Shown here piece by piece: positions 51,752 to 59,176 of a stretch of DNA of 64,000 nt. The stretch is from Guptibacillus algicola (GTDB lineage: Bacteria > Bacillota > Bacilli > Bacillales > Guptibacillaceae). Under the pieces are notes generated by a model. The model was not told where the DNA came from. It saw nothing but the letters and a program-made list of their open reading frames with translations, and ran no database searches. The DNA is taken from contig NZ_JAIVAF010000001.1 in NCBI RefSeq assembly GCF_020171805.1, positions 1,178,001 through 1,242,000 on the forward strand, given 5' to 3'. Positions within the stretch are counted from its first letter, which is position 1. Every line of letters begins with the position of its first letter. Made by a program: the position numbers and the translations under genes.

Positions 51752-52249
51752 CTACTCGAGCAGACCCTCTTCAATCAGTTTTGCTTCAAGCTTTGGGGTT
51801 AAATTACGATTTGCTGGAGTTTGTGGCCCCCTCCCTACAAAATCTTCACTACAGTGCGATTCGGTAATGTAGAAAGCATTATAAAGAAGACGTCTGTCTT
51901 TGATCGTATAGCCACCATTCGGAAAGAGATACGTACAATTCTCCTCTATTTTCGTGCGTTTATCTTTACGATCTACATAATAAAACTCATCTGTCACTGC
52001 CCCATATTCCATTTCCTCTGTGGAAGTTAAAAACATTCCATCCTTATCGTATCGAATCACCGTGAATCCTTTTTCCCTTTTTAACTTTGGCGCTCCCTCT
52101 ACATTATAGACGGTGATCAACTGACCCTCAAAACCTTCTGGAATCAAGTGTAACGTATCTGTTGTGTCATGGTTAGTAGAAGCTTTAGACGAACATGAAA
52201 CTGTACTCATAACCACTAGTGTTAAAGCAAGCAGTTTGCTCCATCTCAT
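51752..52249 (-). CDS. putative lipoprotein (165 aa)
   Basis: 165 residues with a lipoprotein signal: a basic start (MRWSKLL), hydrophobic stretch and lipobox TVSC with Cys19. The mature part has LIPEGFEGQLITVYNVEGAP, RYDKDGMFLTSTEE and a C-terminal NCTYLF...SHC region with two further cysteines that could pair. The 'IPEGFxG' opening resembles small Bacillus lipoproteins of the DUF6843 type; I am not certain. No other function can be given. Confidence 0.75.
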   Translation of the reverse strand: MRWSKLLALTLVVMSTVSCSSKASTNHDTTDTLHLIPEGFEGQLITVYNVEGAPKLKREKGFTVIRYDKDGMFLTSTEEMEYGAVTDEFYYVDRKDKRTKIEENCTYLFPNGGYTIKDRRLLYNAFYITESHCSEDFVGRGPQTPANRNLTPKLEAKLIEEGLLE

Positions 52250-52251
52250 TT

Positions 52252-52485
52252 ATGCTTCGCCCCCATTATCTAAACAAACTCTATGATTATTTCGACGCCT
52301 ACCAGTACAGTGCCTGTCACTCCCCGCATTTTGTCGAAGAAAAAATCAGACTAGAGACCGAGAGAAAAACCATTCTCGCGACTGGTTTAACTCAATCATT
52401 TTCTGCGTACACTGGGAGTAGAAAGAGAGACGTCAACGGTATCGAGAGAGCGGCCGGAGAATTTTTTAATAAACGTTATGAATAA
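52252..52485 (+). CDS. possible small protein carrying a 29-bp interspersed repeat (77 aa)
   Basis: The frame begins MLRPHYLNKLYDYFDAYQYS and ends DVNGIERAAGEFFNKRYE. No ribosome binding site precedes the ATG at 52252, and a longer GTG start at 52219 overlaps the divergent lipoprotein start. Bases 52310-52338 are a copy of an interspersed repeat found twice more in the window, so part of the protein (ACHSPHFVE) may be repeat-derived. It could be a degraded gene. Treated as doubtful. Confidence 0.4.
   Translation: MLRPHYLNKLYDYFDAYQYSACHSPHFVEEKIRLETERKTILATGLTQSFSAYTGSRKRDVNGIERAAGEFFNKRYE
52310..52338 (+). repeat. 29-bp interspersed repeat, copy A
   Basis: GTGCCTGTCACTCCCC followed by GCATTTTGTCGAA. 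It matches copy B (56680) at 27 of 29 positions and copy C (57663) at 25 of 29. It lies inside a doubtful small frame. Confidence 0.75.
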
Positions 52486-52516
52486 TGAATAGGATTGTAG
52501 AAAAGGAGGTCATGTA

Positions 52517-52633
52517 ATGGTCGTGGTACTAATGAAGAATTTCTTTAAATCACACCTAAAGCAAGTTGAAGCATTTAGGAAACATCGCGAACGTCATATC
52601 GATCGACTAGCTGATCACCAATATCATATATAA
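52517..52633 (+). CDS. small basic protein (38 aa)
   Basis: A 38-codon frame with AAGGAGGT about eight bases before the ATG at 52517. Product MVVVLMKNFFKSHLKQVEAF, then a basic tail (RKHRERHIDRLADHQYHI). It is rich in His, Arg and Lys and may be amphipathic. It ends in a bidirectional terminator. No family recognised. Confidence 0.55.
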   Translation: MVVVLMKNFFKSHLKQVEAFRKHRERHIDRLADHQYHI

Positions 52634-52670
52634 ACCCCTGGATCATACTTGAGATCCAGGGGTTCCTTTT
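52633..52670. terminator. strong bidirectional terminator
   Basis: Perfect 12-base stem AACCCCTGGATC / GATCCAGGGGTT around ATACTTGA, between the small basic protein gene and the convergent met operon. The plus-strand copy is followed by CCTTTTATTT. Confidence 0.88.
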
Positions 52671-53763
52671 ATTTACTGCTAATTTTTGCTTTTGCTTCAA
52701 GTTTAGTGATCGCTTCTAACAGTTCATCTTTTCTAACATGCTTTGTTATATGAATCGATTCCTCTTTCTTTGTTGCGTATTGTGAAATCGACTCGGCTTT
52801 CTTAAAACTTTCTTCCTCATGGATTCCAAGTGCACCAAGTGAAGTAGGTAACTCTACCAACTCGTAAAATGGTAGCAGATCCTTTATCTCTTCCCACTTC
52901 TCTTCAAGTGCAAGTTGAGCCAATATACCGTACGCTACTTTTTCACCGTGGAGAAAGGAATGCGTTTCGGGCTGATGAGTTAACGCATTATGAACGGCGT
53001 GAGCCCCAGCTACTCTTCCATACTGATCTCCAAAACCTCCTACCATCGCCCCGGTAAGTAGGTTCGTTTCGATCACTTTTATGAAAGATTCACTTAGGTT
53101 GCCATCTTTCTGATCTTTAAGAGCTTGCTCACCATGTTCTAGCAAGGTGTCTCGACAGCTTTTCGCTGCAAAATATGCAAACTGGATCGGTACTGATAGA
53201 GAAGGAAGCGTTTCTATAATACTTCTCGCTTCATACCACTTTGCGAGCGTATCCCCAATTCCTGCACGTAGGAAAGATGACGGTGAATGGAGTAGAATTT
53301 CTGGTTCCACAAGAACAAGATGAGTGCTTCTAGGGTAGACGATATGCCTTACAAACTCACCTCGGTCTGTGTAAATTACGCTGAGAGGTGTACACGCGGC
53401 GCAAGTTGAAGCAAGCGTAGGAATAAGGGCTGTTTCAATAGTCAGTTCGTTTGCAACTGCCTTTGCAACATCTAGTACCTTTCCACCACCAACACCGATA
53501 ACTAGATCTGCATCATGAAGCCGACCTAACTCAGCCTGCCTTTCTATTTCGGTATAAGAACACTCTCCTCGATACTTTGAAAAAGCAGCATGAAATTGTG
53601 AGAGTTCAGGAATATAATGACGAGCTGCCTCCCACGATTTCTCACCGTGTATAATAAAGATATTCCGAAATCCTCCTTCCTTCAATCGATCTGGCAGTTC
53701 ATCCAAAACACCATTTTGACACTGGTAATGTCCCGGAGTAGCTCTTACATGAATAGGTTGCAT
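52669..53763 (-). CDS. HcxA-like iron-containing alcohol/hydroxycarboxylate dehydrogenase
   Basis: 364 residues. It follows the pattern of E. coli HcxA (YbdH) closely: VIGVGGGKVLDVAKAVA (NAD(P) loop), ALIPTLASTCAACTPLSVIY, LVEPEIL, AGIGDTLAKWYEA (metal Asp), AGAHAVHNALT (metal His) and SFLHGEKVAYGILAQLAL (metal His). HcxA reduces 2-oxo acids; in E. coli the gene neighbours the methionine aminotransferase gene ybdL. Here it is the last gene behind the SAM-riboswitch-controlled methionine transporter, 29 bp after metP. That context suggests action on a methionine-derived 2-oxo acid such as 4-methylthio-2-oxobutanoate. The family call is firm; the substrate is inferred. Confidence 0.88.
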   Translation of the reverse strand: MQPIHVRATPGHYQCQNGVLDELPDRLKEGGFRNIFIIHGEKSWEAARHYIPELSQFHAAFSKYRGECSYTEIERQAELGRLHDADLVIGVGGGKVLDVAKAVANELTIETALIPTLASTCAACTPLSVIYTDRGEFVRHIVYPRSTHLVLVEPEILLHSPSSFLRAGIGDTLAKWYEARSIIETLPSLSVPIQFAYFAAKSCRDTLLEHGEQALKDQKDGNLSESFIKVIETNLLTGAMVGGFGDQYGRVAGAHAVHNALTHQPETHSFLHGEKVAYGILAQLALEEKWEEIKDLLPFYELVELPTSLGALGIHEEESFKKAESISQYATKKEESIHITKHVRKDELLEAITKLEAKAKISSK

Positions 53764-53792
53764 TCTATGAGACCTCCTCTACTTTTATAAAA

Positions 53793-54467
53793 CTAGTCTT
53801 TCTTCAATCGCGCTGCCATCACATTCCCAAATGATTGTAGCCCTTGCACGAGTACGATCAACAAGAACACCGTGACATACATAACATCCACTTCATAGCG
53901 TAGATGACCGTATCGATAGGCAAGGTCACCCAAACCTCCTGCTCCAACAAGTCCTGCCATGGCAGTTGCACCGATCAATCCAATCGTTGCAATCGTAAGC
54001 CCTAACACAATAGAAGAACGTGATTCGCGTACGAGTACGTGCCAGATGATGTGGCGCGTTTTAATTCCCATCGCTTCATACGCTTCTACTACTCCTCGGT
54101 CTACTTCTAGAAGAGCAGACTCCATCAGCCTTGCTATGTATGGAGCGGTAAAGACAACAAGTGGCACGATGACCCCTTTTACTCCGATCGTCGTTCCAGC
54201 AATAAACTTTGTGAATGGCAATATGAAAAATAGAAGAATGATGAATGGAATCGATCTGATCACGTTGATGACAGCATTCAATAATCGAAATGAAATTTTG
54301 TTGTCTAACGCCTTTCCAGGCCTTGTGAGAACGAGCAGCACACCGAGTGGTAAACCGATCAACACTGAAATGAACAGGGAGATTCCAACCATTTGGAACG
54401 TCTCAATGATCGCACTCCAAATATCTGCTCCCCATAGATCGATAAACTCTGATACTCTAGCTGACAT
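53793..54467 (-). CDS. metP: methionine ABC transporter permease
   Basis: 224 residues with five membrane helices. The N-terminus IWSAIIETFQMVGISLFISVLIGLPLGVLL and the EAA loop, ESALLEVDRGVVEAYEAMGIKTRHIIWHVL, identify MetI/MetP permeases. It forms the membrane channel with MetN and MetQ for uptake of D/L-methionine. Its start overlaps metN by 11 bases. Confidence 0.95.
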   Translation of the reverse strand: MSARVSEFIDLWGADIWSAIIETFQMVGISLFISVLIGLPLGVLLVLTRPGKALDNKISFRLLNAVINVIRSIPFIILLFFILPFTKFIAGTTIGVKGVIVPLVVFTAPYIARLMESALLEVDRGVVEAYEAMGIKTRHIIWHVLVRESRSSIVLGLTIATIGLIGATAMAGLVGAGGLGDLAYRYGHLRYEVDVMYVTVFLLIVLVQGLQSFGNVMAARLKKD

Positions 54468-55491
54468 GTGTACTCACCTCCTGTACGTACCCTTCAACAC
54501 CGATTCCTTTCTCTTCTAAAAACATGACTGCTCGTCTAGTTTCCGTCTCCTCACCCTCCAGATGAACGACTAACCTTCCGAAAGGTTCGTCCTTAAGCTG
54601 CGTGATATTCCCTGCAAGAATAGAAGGATAAATATCAAAATTTTTACTAAGAAGTGCGAGCGCTGGTTTACCAGAAGACTCCCCGACAAAGGACAACGTT
54701 ACGATTTGGCCTTTAGATTCTAACTTTTTCACGAGTAATTCTGGAACGTCATCTTGAAACAGCGATTGAACAAACCGCTTCGTTGTAGGAGTTTTCGGTT
54801 TACTAAACAGATCAACGACGCGGCCTCGCTCAATGACGCGCCCATTTTCCATAACCGCTACTTCATGACAAATCTTCTGAACAACGTGCATTTCATGCGT
54901 AATCAGTAAAATTGTAATACCGAACTCCTGGTTAATTTGCTCTAATAAGGAGAGAATCGATTCAGTTGTATCAGGGTCGAGCGCACTTGTTGCTTCATCA
55001 CAAAGAAGTACTTCTGGCTCGTGAGCAAGAGCGCGAGCAATCGCAACTCTCTGCTTTTGACCACCAGAAAGTTGTCCAGGGTACGTATCACGCTTATCTT
55101 CAAGTCCCACAATGTTAAGATACTTCTTCACCCGCGAATCGATTTCCTTTCTTGGAACGCCTGTCAGCTTAAGAGGAACGGCTATGTTTTGATAAACCGT
55201 TCCAGTCTTTAATAGATTGAAAGACTGAAAGATCATTCCTATTCGTTGACGAGTTTTCTTAAGCTTTCCTGCAGATAAGCCTGTTAACTCTACATCGTTA
55301 ATGTACACCTTGCCTTCTGTAGGCCTCTCCAATAAATTCACCGTTCGTACAAGTGTACTTTTACCAGCCCCACTGTATCCGATCACGCCATAAATCTTCC
55401 CTTTTTCAACGTTTAGGTCTACCCCATCCAGTGCTTTCGTTACAGTCGTTCCGGTTTGAAACGCTTTTGTGATGTTCTCTAATCGAATCAT
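54457..55491 (-). CDS. metN: methionine ABC transporter ATP-binding protein
   Basis: 344 residues. Walker A GYSGAGKST, signature LSGGQKQR, Walker B LLCDEATSALD, H-loop LITHEMHVV. The C-terminal 90 residues form the NIL domain (KGQIVTLSFVGESSGKPALALLSKNFDIYPSI), which binds methionine and trans-inhibits transport in known MetN. It lies between metQ (21 bp upstream) and metP. Confidence 0.96.
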   Translation of the reverse strand: MIRLENITKAFQTGTTVTKALDGVDLNVEKGKIYGVIGYSGAGKSTLVRTVNLLERPTEGKVYINDVELTGLSAGKLKKTRQRIGMIFQSFNLLKTGTVYQNIAVPLKLTGVPRKEIDSRVKKYLNIVGLEDKRDTYPGQLSGGQKQRVAIARALAHEPEVLLCDEATSALDPDTTESILSLLEQINQEFGITILLITHEMHVVQKICHEVAVMENGRVIERGRVVDLFSKPKTPTTKRFVQSLFQDDVPELLVKKLESKGQIVTLSFVGESSGKPALALLSKNFDIYPSILAGNITQLKDEPFGRLVVHLEGEETETRRAVMFLEEKGIGVEGYVQEVSTHVS

Positions 55492-55512
55492 TGCCTTCTC
55501 TCCTTTACCAAA

Positions 55513-56319
55513 TTACCAGGATGCTACAACTGAACCGTTAAATTCTTCTTCAATAAACTGCTTCACCTCATCTGAATGGTAATAATCCACTAGCTTATTG
55601 ATTCTTTCATCGTCTTTATTCTCTGTTTTTGTTGCGATGACGTTCACCCAAGGAGAATCCTCTGGTTCCATTACGAGTGAATCTTCTGTTGGAACGCGAC
55701 CACTTTCCATCGCATAGTTCGTGTTGATCGCTGCGATTGCAAGCTCACCTAGCTGCCTTGGAATTTGTGATGCTTCTAGAGGAACAAACTCAAGATTTAG
55801 TGGGTTCTTCTCAATATCTTTAATTGTTGCTTCAACTCCTACGCCGTCTTTCAGTTCAATGATTCCTGCTTCCTCAAACAGCATGAGCGCTCGAGGTTCC
55901 CCTGTCGAGTGGTTTGGTAGTCCTACTTTGTCACCTTTTTTAAGATTATCAAGATCATCATATTGGTCAGAGTAGATTCCCATCGGAAAATTAATCGTCG
56001 TCGCAACTTTTGATAATTCCATGCCACGCTCCTCAACAAAATCAGTTAAATACGGTTCGTGTTGAAAAACATTCGCATCGAGTTCACCTTCGTCAAGAGC
56101 CTTATTCGGCATCACGTAATCGTTGAACGCCACCACTTCAATCTCAAACCCATCTTTCTCAGCTACTTCTTTTACCTTCTTCATGACGTCTTCATGGGGC
56201 CCAGCTGTAACACCGACCTTCAATGGCCCTCCCTCTGAACCGCCTGACTCTGCACTACTAGAGCAACCTGTTACAACAATCAATACTAATGCACCTAATA
56301 AAAGTGATAACTTCTTCAT
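55513..56319 (-). CDS. metQ: methionine-binding lipoprotein
   Basis: 268 residues from the ATG at 56319, nine bases after AGGAGG; an in-frame ATG at 56349 is not supported. Lipobox VVTGC with Cys19. The NlpA fold is clear: LKVGVTAGPHEDVMKKVKEVAEKDG, VEVVAFNDYVMPNKAL and ANVFQHEPYL, GLPNHSTGEPRAL. It captures methionine outside the membrane. It is the first gene of the SAM-riboswitch operon. Confidence 0.95.
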   Translation of the reverse strand: MKKLSLLLGALVLIVVTGCSSSAESGGSEGGPLKVGVTAGPHEDVMKKVKEVAEKDGFEIEVVAFNDYVMPNKALDEGELDANVFQHEPYLTDFVEERGMELSKVATTINFPMGIYSDQYDDLDNLKKGDKVGLPNHSTGEPRALMLFEEAGIIELKDGVGVEATIKDIEKNPLNLEFVPLEASQIPRQLGELAIAAINTNYAMESGRVPTEDSLVMEPEDSPWVNVIATKTENKDDERINKLVDYYHSDEVKQFIEEEFNGSVVASW

Positions 56320-56435
56320 TCTCCTACTCCTCCTCTTACCTATAATCATTTAAAGCGTCTTTGCACTAAATTACGAAAACATACGGCTGCATTGGAACCG
56401 TGAAAATCCCCCCTCCTTCTTTCTACCCATAAACT

Positions 56436-56467
56436 AAAAAACTCTCCCTGTTGGACAGAGAGAGTTG
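56436..56467 (-). terminator. SAM riboswitch terminator
   Basis: Minus-strand stem ACTCTCTCTGT / ACAGGGAGAGT with one mismatch, then TTTTTTAG. In the absence of SAM the complementary strand of the aptamer P1 side can pair with it to form an antiterminator. Confidence 0.88.
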
Positions 56468-56489
56468 GGTGTTCTTCACGATTATGTAA

Positions 56490-56603
56490 CTCTCTCTCAT
56501 CTCTCAAACGATTGCTCGTTTGCTGGAATTAGCACCTTTCTCACGAACTGAGATGGTTGCCGGGCGTCAATGGGCCAGTCCCTCCGCCACTCTTGATAAG
56601 AGT
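56490..56603 (-). ncRNA. SAM-I (S-box) riboswitch
   Basis: On the minus strand the S-box core runs CTCTTATCAAGAGTGGCGGAG, then GGACTGGCCC, GATGAAGC-type segment replaced by GACGCCCGGCAACC, and GGTGCTAATTCCAGCAA. P1 closes with GAGATGAGAG. These are the diagnostic conserved segments of SAM-I aptamers. The downstream terminator at 56436 completes an OFF switch: high SAM stops transcription of metQ-metN-metP-hcxA. The predicted control fits methionine uptake. Confidence 0.97.
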
Positions 56604-56679
56604 TTGAAATATTCATATTGTTTAACTATTCTAAACAGTATAGTACCTTAATTCATGCACGTCAAGGGGACATTTAACG

Positions 56680-56708
56680 GTGCCTGTCACTCCCCACATT
56701 CTGTCGAA
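56680..56708 (+). repeat. 29-bp interspersed repeat, copy B
   Basis: GTGCCTGTCACTCCCC then ACATTCTGTCGAA, 27 of 29 bases identical to copy A. It abuts the stop codon (56709) of the S9 peptidase gene and lies 77 bp from the SAM riboswitch 5' end. Confidence 0.75.
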
Positions 56709-58718
56709 TCATGCTTGGTCGCCATCAAGGTGATCATCAAACCAACCGATTAAATGATTCAAGCGTTCTACTCTTAATTCAGGATGACCGCTTCTAGAAA
56801 GGTTGTGGTCAGAATCAGGGAATCTCACAAATTTTGTCTTCTTTTCACGGTGCTTAAGTGCAATGTATAACTGCTCGCCTTGTTCAATCGGACAACGGTA
56901 GTCCTTTTCACTGTGGAGAATGAGCAGCGGGGTTTCGATGTCGTTTACATACTTCAAAGGTGAATGACCCCACAGCTTCGTTGGGTCTTCATCAAGGTCA
57001 GCCCCAACTTCCCATTTCGTAAAGAAGTATCCGATATCACTTACACCATAGAAGCTTAACCAGTTTGAAATCGAGCGCTGTGTTACAGCGGCCTTGAATA
57101 CATTCGTTTTACCAATGATCCAATTTGTCATGAACCCTCCATAACTCCCGCCAGTAACAAACAAACAATCAGCGTCTATGAATCGGTTTCGGTCTACTGC
57201 TGCTTCTATACCTGCCATCACATCATCGAAGTCACCACCGCCATAGTCACCTCGACAGCCGTTAACGAAATCTTGACCGTATCCCTGACTACCTCGAGGA
57301 TTTGTAAACACGACGACGTACCCTTTCGCTGCAAGAAGCTGAAACTCATGCATAAATGAGTTTCCATACATCATATGAGGACCACCATGGATTTCTAAGA
57401 CCGTTGGGTACTGTCTTCCTTCTTCAAAACCGATTGGCTTCATGATCCACCCTTGTACGTTCAAACCATCTCGACCTTCATACGTGAACGCTTCTGGTGT
57501 TGAAAGAGGATAGTCACTCAGCACCTCTTCATTTGATGATGTCATTCTTTTCGGAGAAGCATCTTCTTCTAATGAGAAGGTATAAATATCGCCTATATTC
57601 GTAGTGTCACTAATTGCGACGACTGCCTCACCGTGATCAACTACTGCATGAAACGTATAGTGGTGCCTGTCACCACCCGCTATTTGTCGAAGCGTGCCAT
57701 CAAGGTTGATAGAATAGATTCCTGTGTTTCCACGTTCACTGCCAAGGAAGTAGAGTTCTCTCGCGTCTTTACTCCAAATCGCTCCGGGAGAATTAATTCC
57801 CCAATGAAGATCTGAAATAAGAACGTCCGAGCACTCTAGGTCGAACGAATCAGTAAGACAGTTAAACGTTTTCGACTTCACATCCACTGTCCACACTTTA
57901 TTCAACGTCGCTCCTTCATGTTTAAAGTCATGACCAATATAAGAGAGTGTTGTTCCATCAGGAGCCCATCGTGGAGCTATGAAACTACCACCTTCCGTGT
58001 TAAGCTGCTCAGGCTTATTCCTATCATCTTCAGCTAGCTTCTTAATGAATAAATCCGATTGAATGTAAGCTCCATTCTCTTCGCGTCTACTTCTTACATA
58101 AACGATCGTTTCACCGTCAGGCGACCAATTTGGGTATGAGTGATCGAGCTCAGCGTCCGTAATCCAAGTTTCTTCACCTGTCGTGCTATTGATTACAGCC
58201 ACCTGTGTATGCTTTCCATCAAGGAACCCTTTCCCATCTGCCTTGTAATGCAAATCTTCTACTACGAGTGCTGTCTTCTTTTTATTCGCTTCTTCTTTCT
58301 TACCTTTAGGGTACCTATTACAAAGTACTAGAAGTGCTGATCCATCCGGTTTCCAAACCGGGCTGCCTGCTCCATTTTCAAGTGAGGTTAATTGGAATGC
58401 TTCCCCTCCAAGAGCTGAAATGATCCATATTTGATTCTCTCCAGAACGATTCGAAACAAAAGCTAGTTTCTCCCCATCAGGTGACCATCGCGGAGAAGAA
58501 TCAAGATGCGGGGAAGAGGGAGATGTCCACGGCACTTCTTCACCTGTCTCACCATCTACCATCACGAGATAAGAAGCATATTCATGATCCGACGTGATCT
58601 TTTTCTTCACATATACGATCTTCTTACCGTCAGGAGATAACTGTGGATCTCCTACAAATGCCAAGTTATAAAGTGAATCAGCTTGAAGATTCTCTTTCTC
58701 TACTGTTTTAATTTCCAT
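56709..58718 (-). CDS. S9 family prolyl-oligopeptidase-like peptidase (YuxL-like)
   Basis: 669 residues. The N-terminal beta-propeller (about 20-400) contains several WSPDG/RWAPDG repeats. The C-terminal alpha/beta hydrolase has Ser525 (GGSYGG), Asp606 (SEKDYRCP) and His638 (SDHNLS), a full triad. No signal peptide, so it is cytoplasmic. It probably trims small peptides, like B. subtilis YuxL (acylaminoacyl-peptidase type). Residues near GGDRHHY (about 341-352) are encoded by a copy of the 29-bp interspersed repeat. Start preceded by GAGGTG. Confidence 0.93.
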   Translation of the reverse strand: MEIKTVEKENLQADSLYNLAFVGDPQLSPDGKKIVYVKKKITSDHEYASYLVMVDGETGEEVPWTSPSSPHLDSSPRWSPDGEKLAFVSNRSGENQIWIISALGGEAFQLTSLENGAGSPVWKPDGSALLVLCNRYPKGKKEEANKKKTALVVEDLHYKADGKGFLDGKHTQVAVINSTTGEETWITDAELDHSYPNWSPDGETIVYVRSRREENGAYIQSDLFIKKLAEDDRNKPEQLNTEGGSFIAPRWAPDGTTLSYIGHDFKHEGATLNKVWTVDVKSKTFNCLTDSFDLECSDVLISDLHWGINSPGAIWSKDARELYFLGSERGNTGIYSINLDGTLRQIAGGDRHHYTFHAVVDHGEAVVAISDTTNIGDIYTFSLEEDASPKRMTSSNEEVLSDYPLSTPEAFTYEGRDGLNVQGWIMKPIGFEEGRQYPTVLEIHGGPHMMYGNSFMHEFQLLAAKGYVVVFTNPRGSQGYGQDFVNGCRGDYGGGDFDDVMAGIEAAVDRNRFIDADCLFVTGGSYGGFMTNWIIGKTNVFKAAVTQRSISNWLSFYGVSDIGYFFTKWEVGADLDEDPTKLWGHSPLKYVNDIETPLLILHSEKDYRCPIEQGEQLYIALKHREKKTKFVRFPDSDHNLSRSGHPELRVERLNHLIGWFDDHLDGDQA
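57663..57691 (+). repeat. 29-bp interspersed repeat, copy C, inside the S9 peptidase gene
   Basis: GTGCCTGTCACCACCC then GCTATTTGTCGAA, antisense to the peptidase; 25 of 29 bases match copy A. It encodes a stretch of the propeller (LRQIAGGDRHH) without breaking the frame. Confidence 0.6.
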
Positions 58719-58741
58719 CTAAACACCTCACCTAATTGTTT

Positions 58742-59176
58742 TTACATAAGTAAAAAAACACCTGCTACCGAGATCCCAGTAAGCCCTGTACCTACTCCTA
58801 GACACATAAGAATGCCACTTAAAAGGACACGATCCTTCCAATCTGTAAATCGATAATCTCTATTCACCTGTTCATCCACTCGTTCCATCGAACGCGGACG
58901 GGGTACGATCATGCGATGGATTTTTGAAAATCCTTCAAACAACAAATTCAAGAACCCTGTTTTTAACACAAACAATCCAGTCCCAATTGTTAACGAAATG
59001 ATTCCCCAATAAAATGAACTGTTAATAAAGTGAAGAACGTCATCACCTTGAACAAACCAAAAGGTTGTTGCTAAAAGCAGTGACGCTAGAAAAGCTAGTC
59101 CATATTTATGCACTGCGCTCATCCTTTCAAATAAAGGAAGATCCACTTTCAGCAGATCTTCCTTCTTTTCAATCAT
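58742..59176 (-). CDS. DUF3899 family membrane protein
   Basis: 144 residues; its ATG overlaps the oppA stop by one base (TAATG), so it is translationally coupled to it. Three membrane spans are predicted: about 25-43, 55-72 and a C-terminal pair around 118-142, with the cytoplasmic loop HRMIVPRPRSMERVDEQVNRDYRFTDW in between. DUF3899 proteins are usually found after oligopeptide-permease genes in Bacillaceae. The role is unknown; it may help the permease. Confidence 0.82.
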   Translation of the reverse strand: MIEKKEDLLKVDLPLFERMSAVHKYGLAFLASLLLATTFWFVQGDDVLHFINSSFYWGIISLTIGTGLFVLKTGFLNLLFEGFSKIHRMIVPRPRSMERVDEQVNRDYRFTDWKDRVLLSGILMCLGVGTGLTGISVAGVFLLM

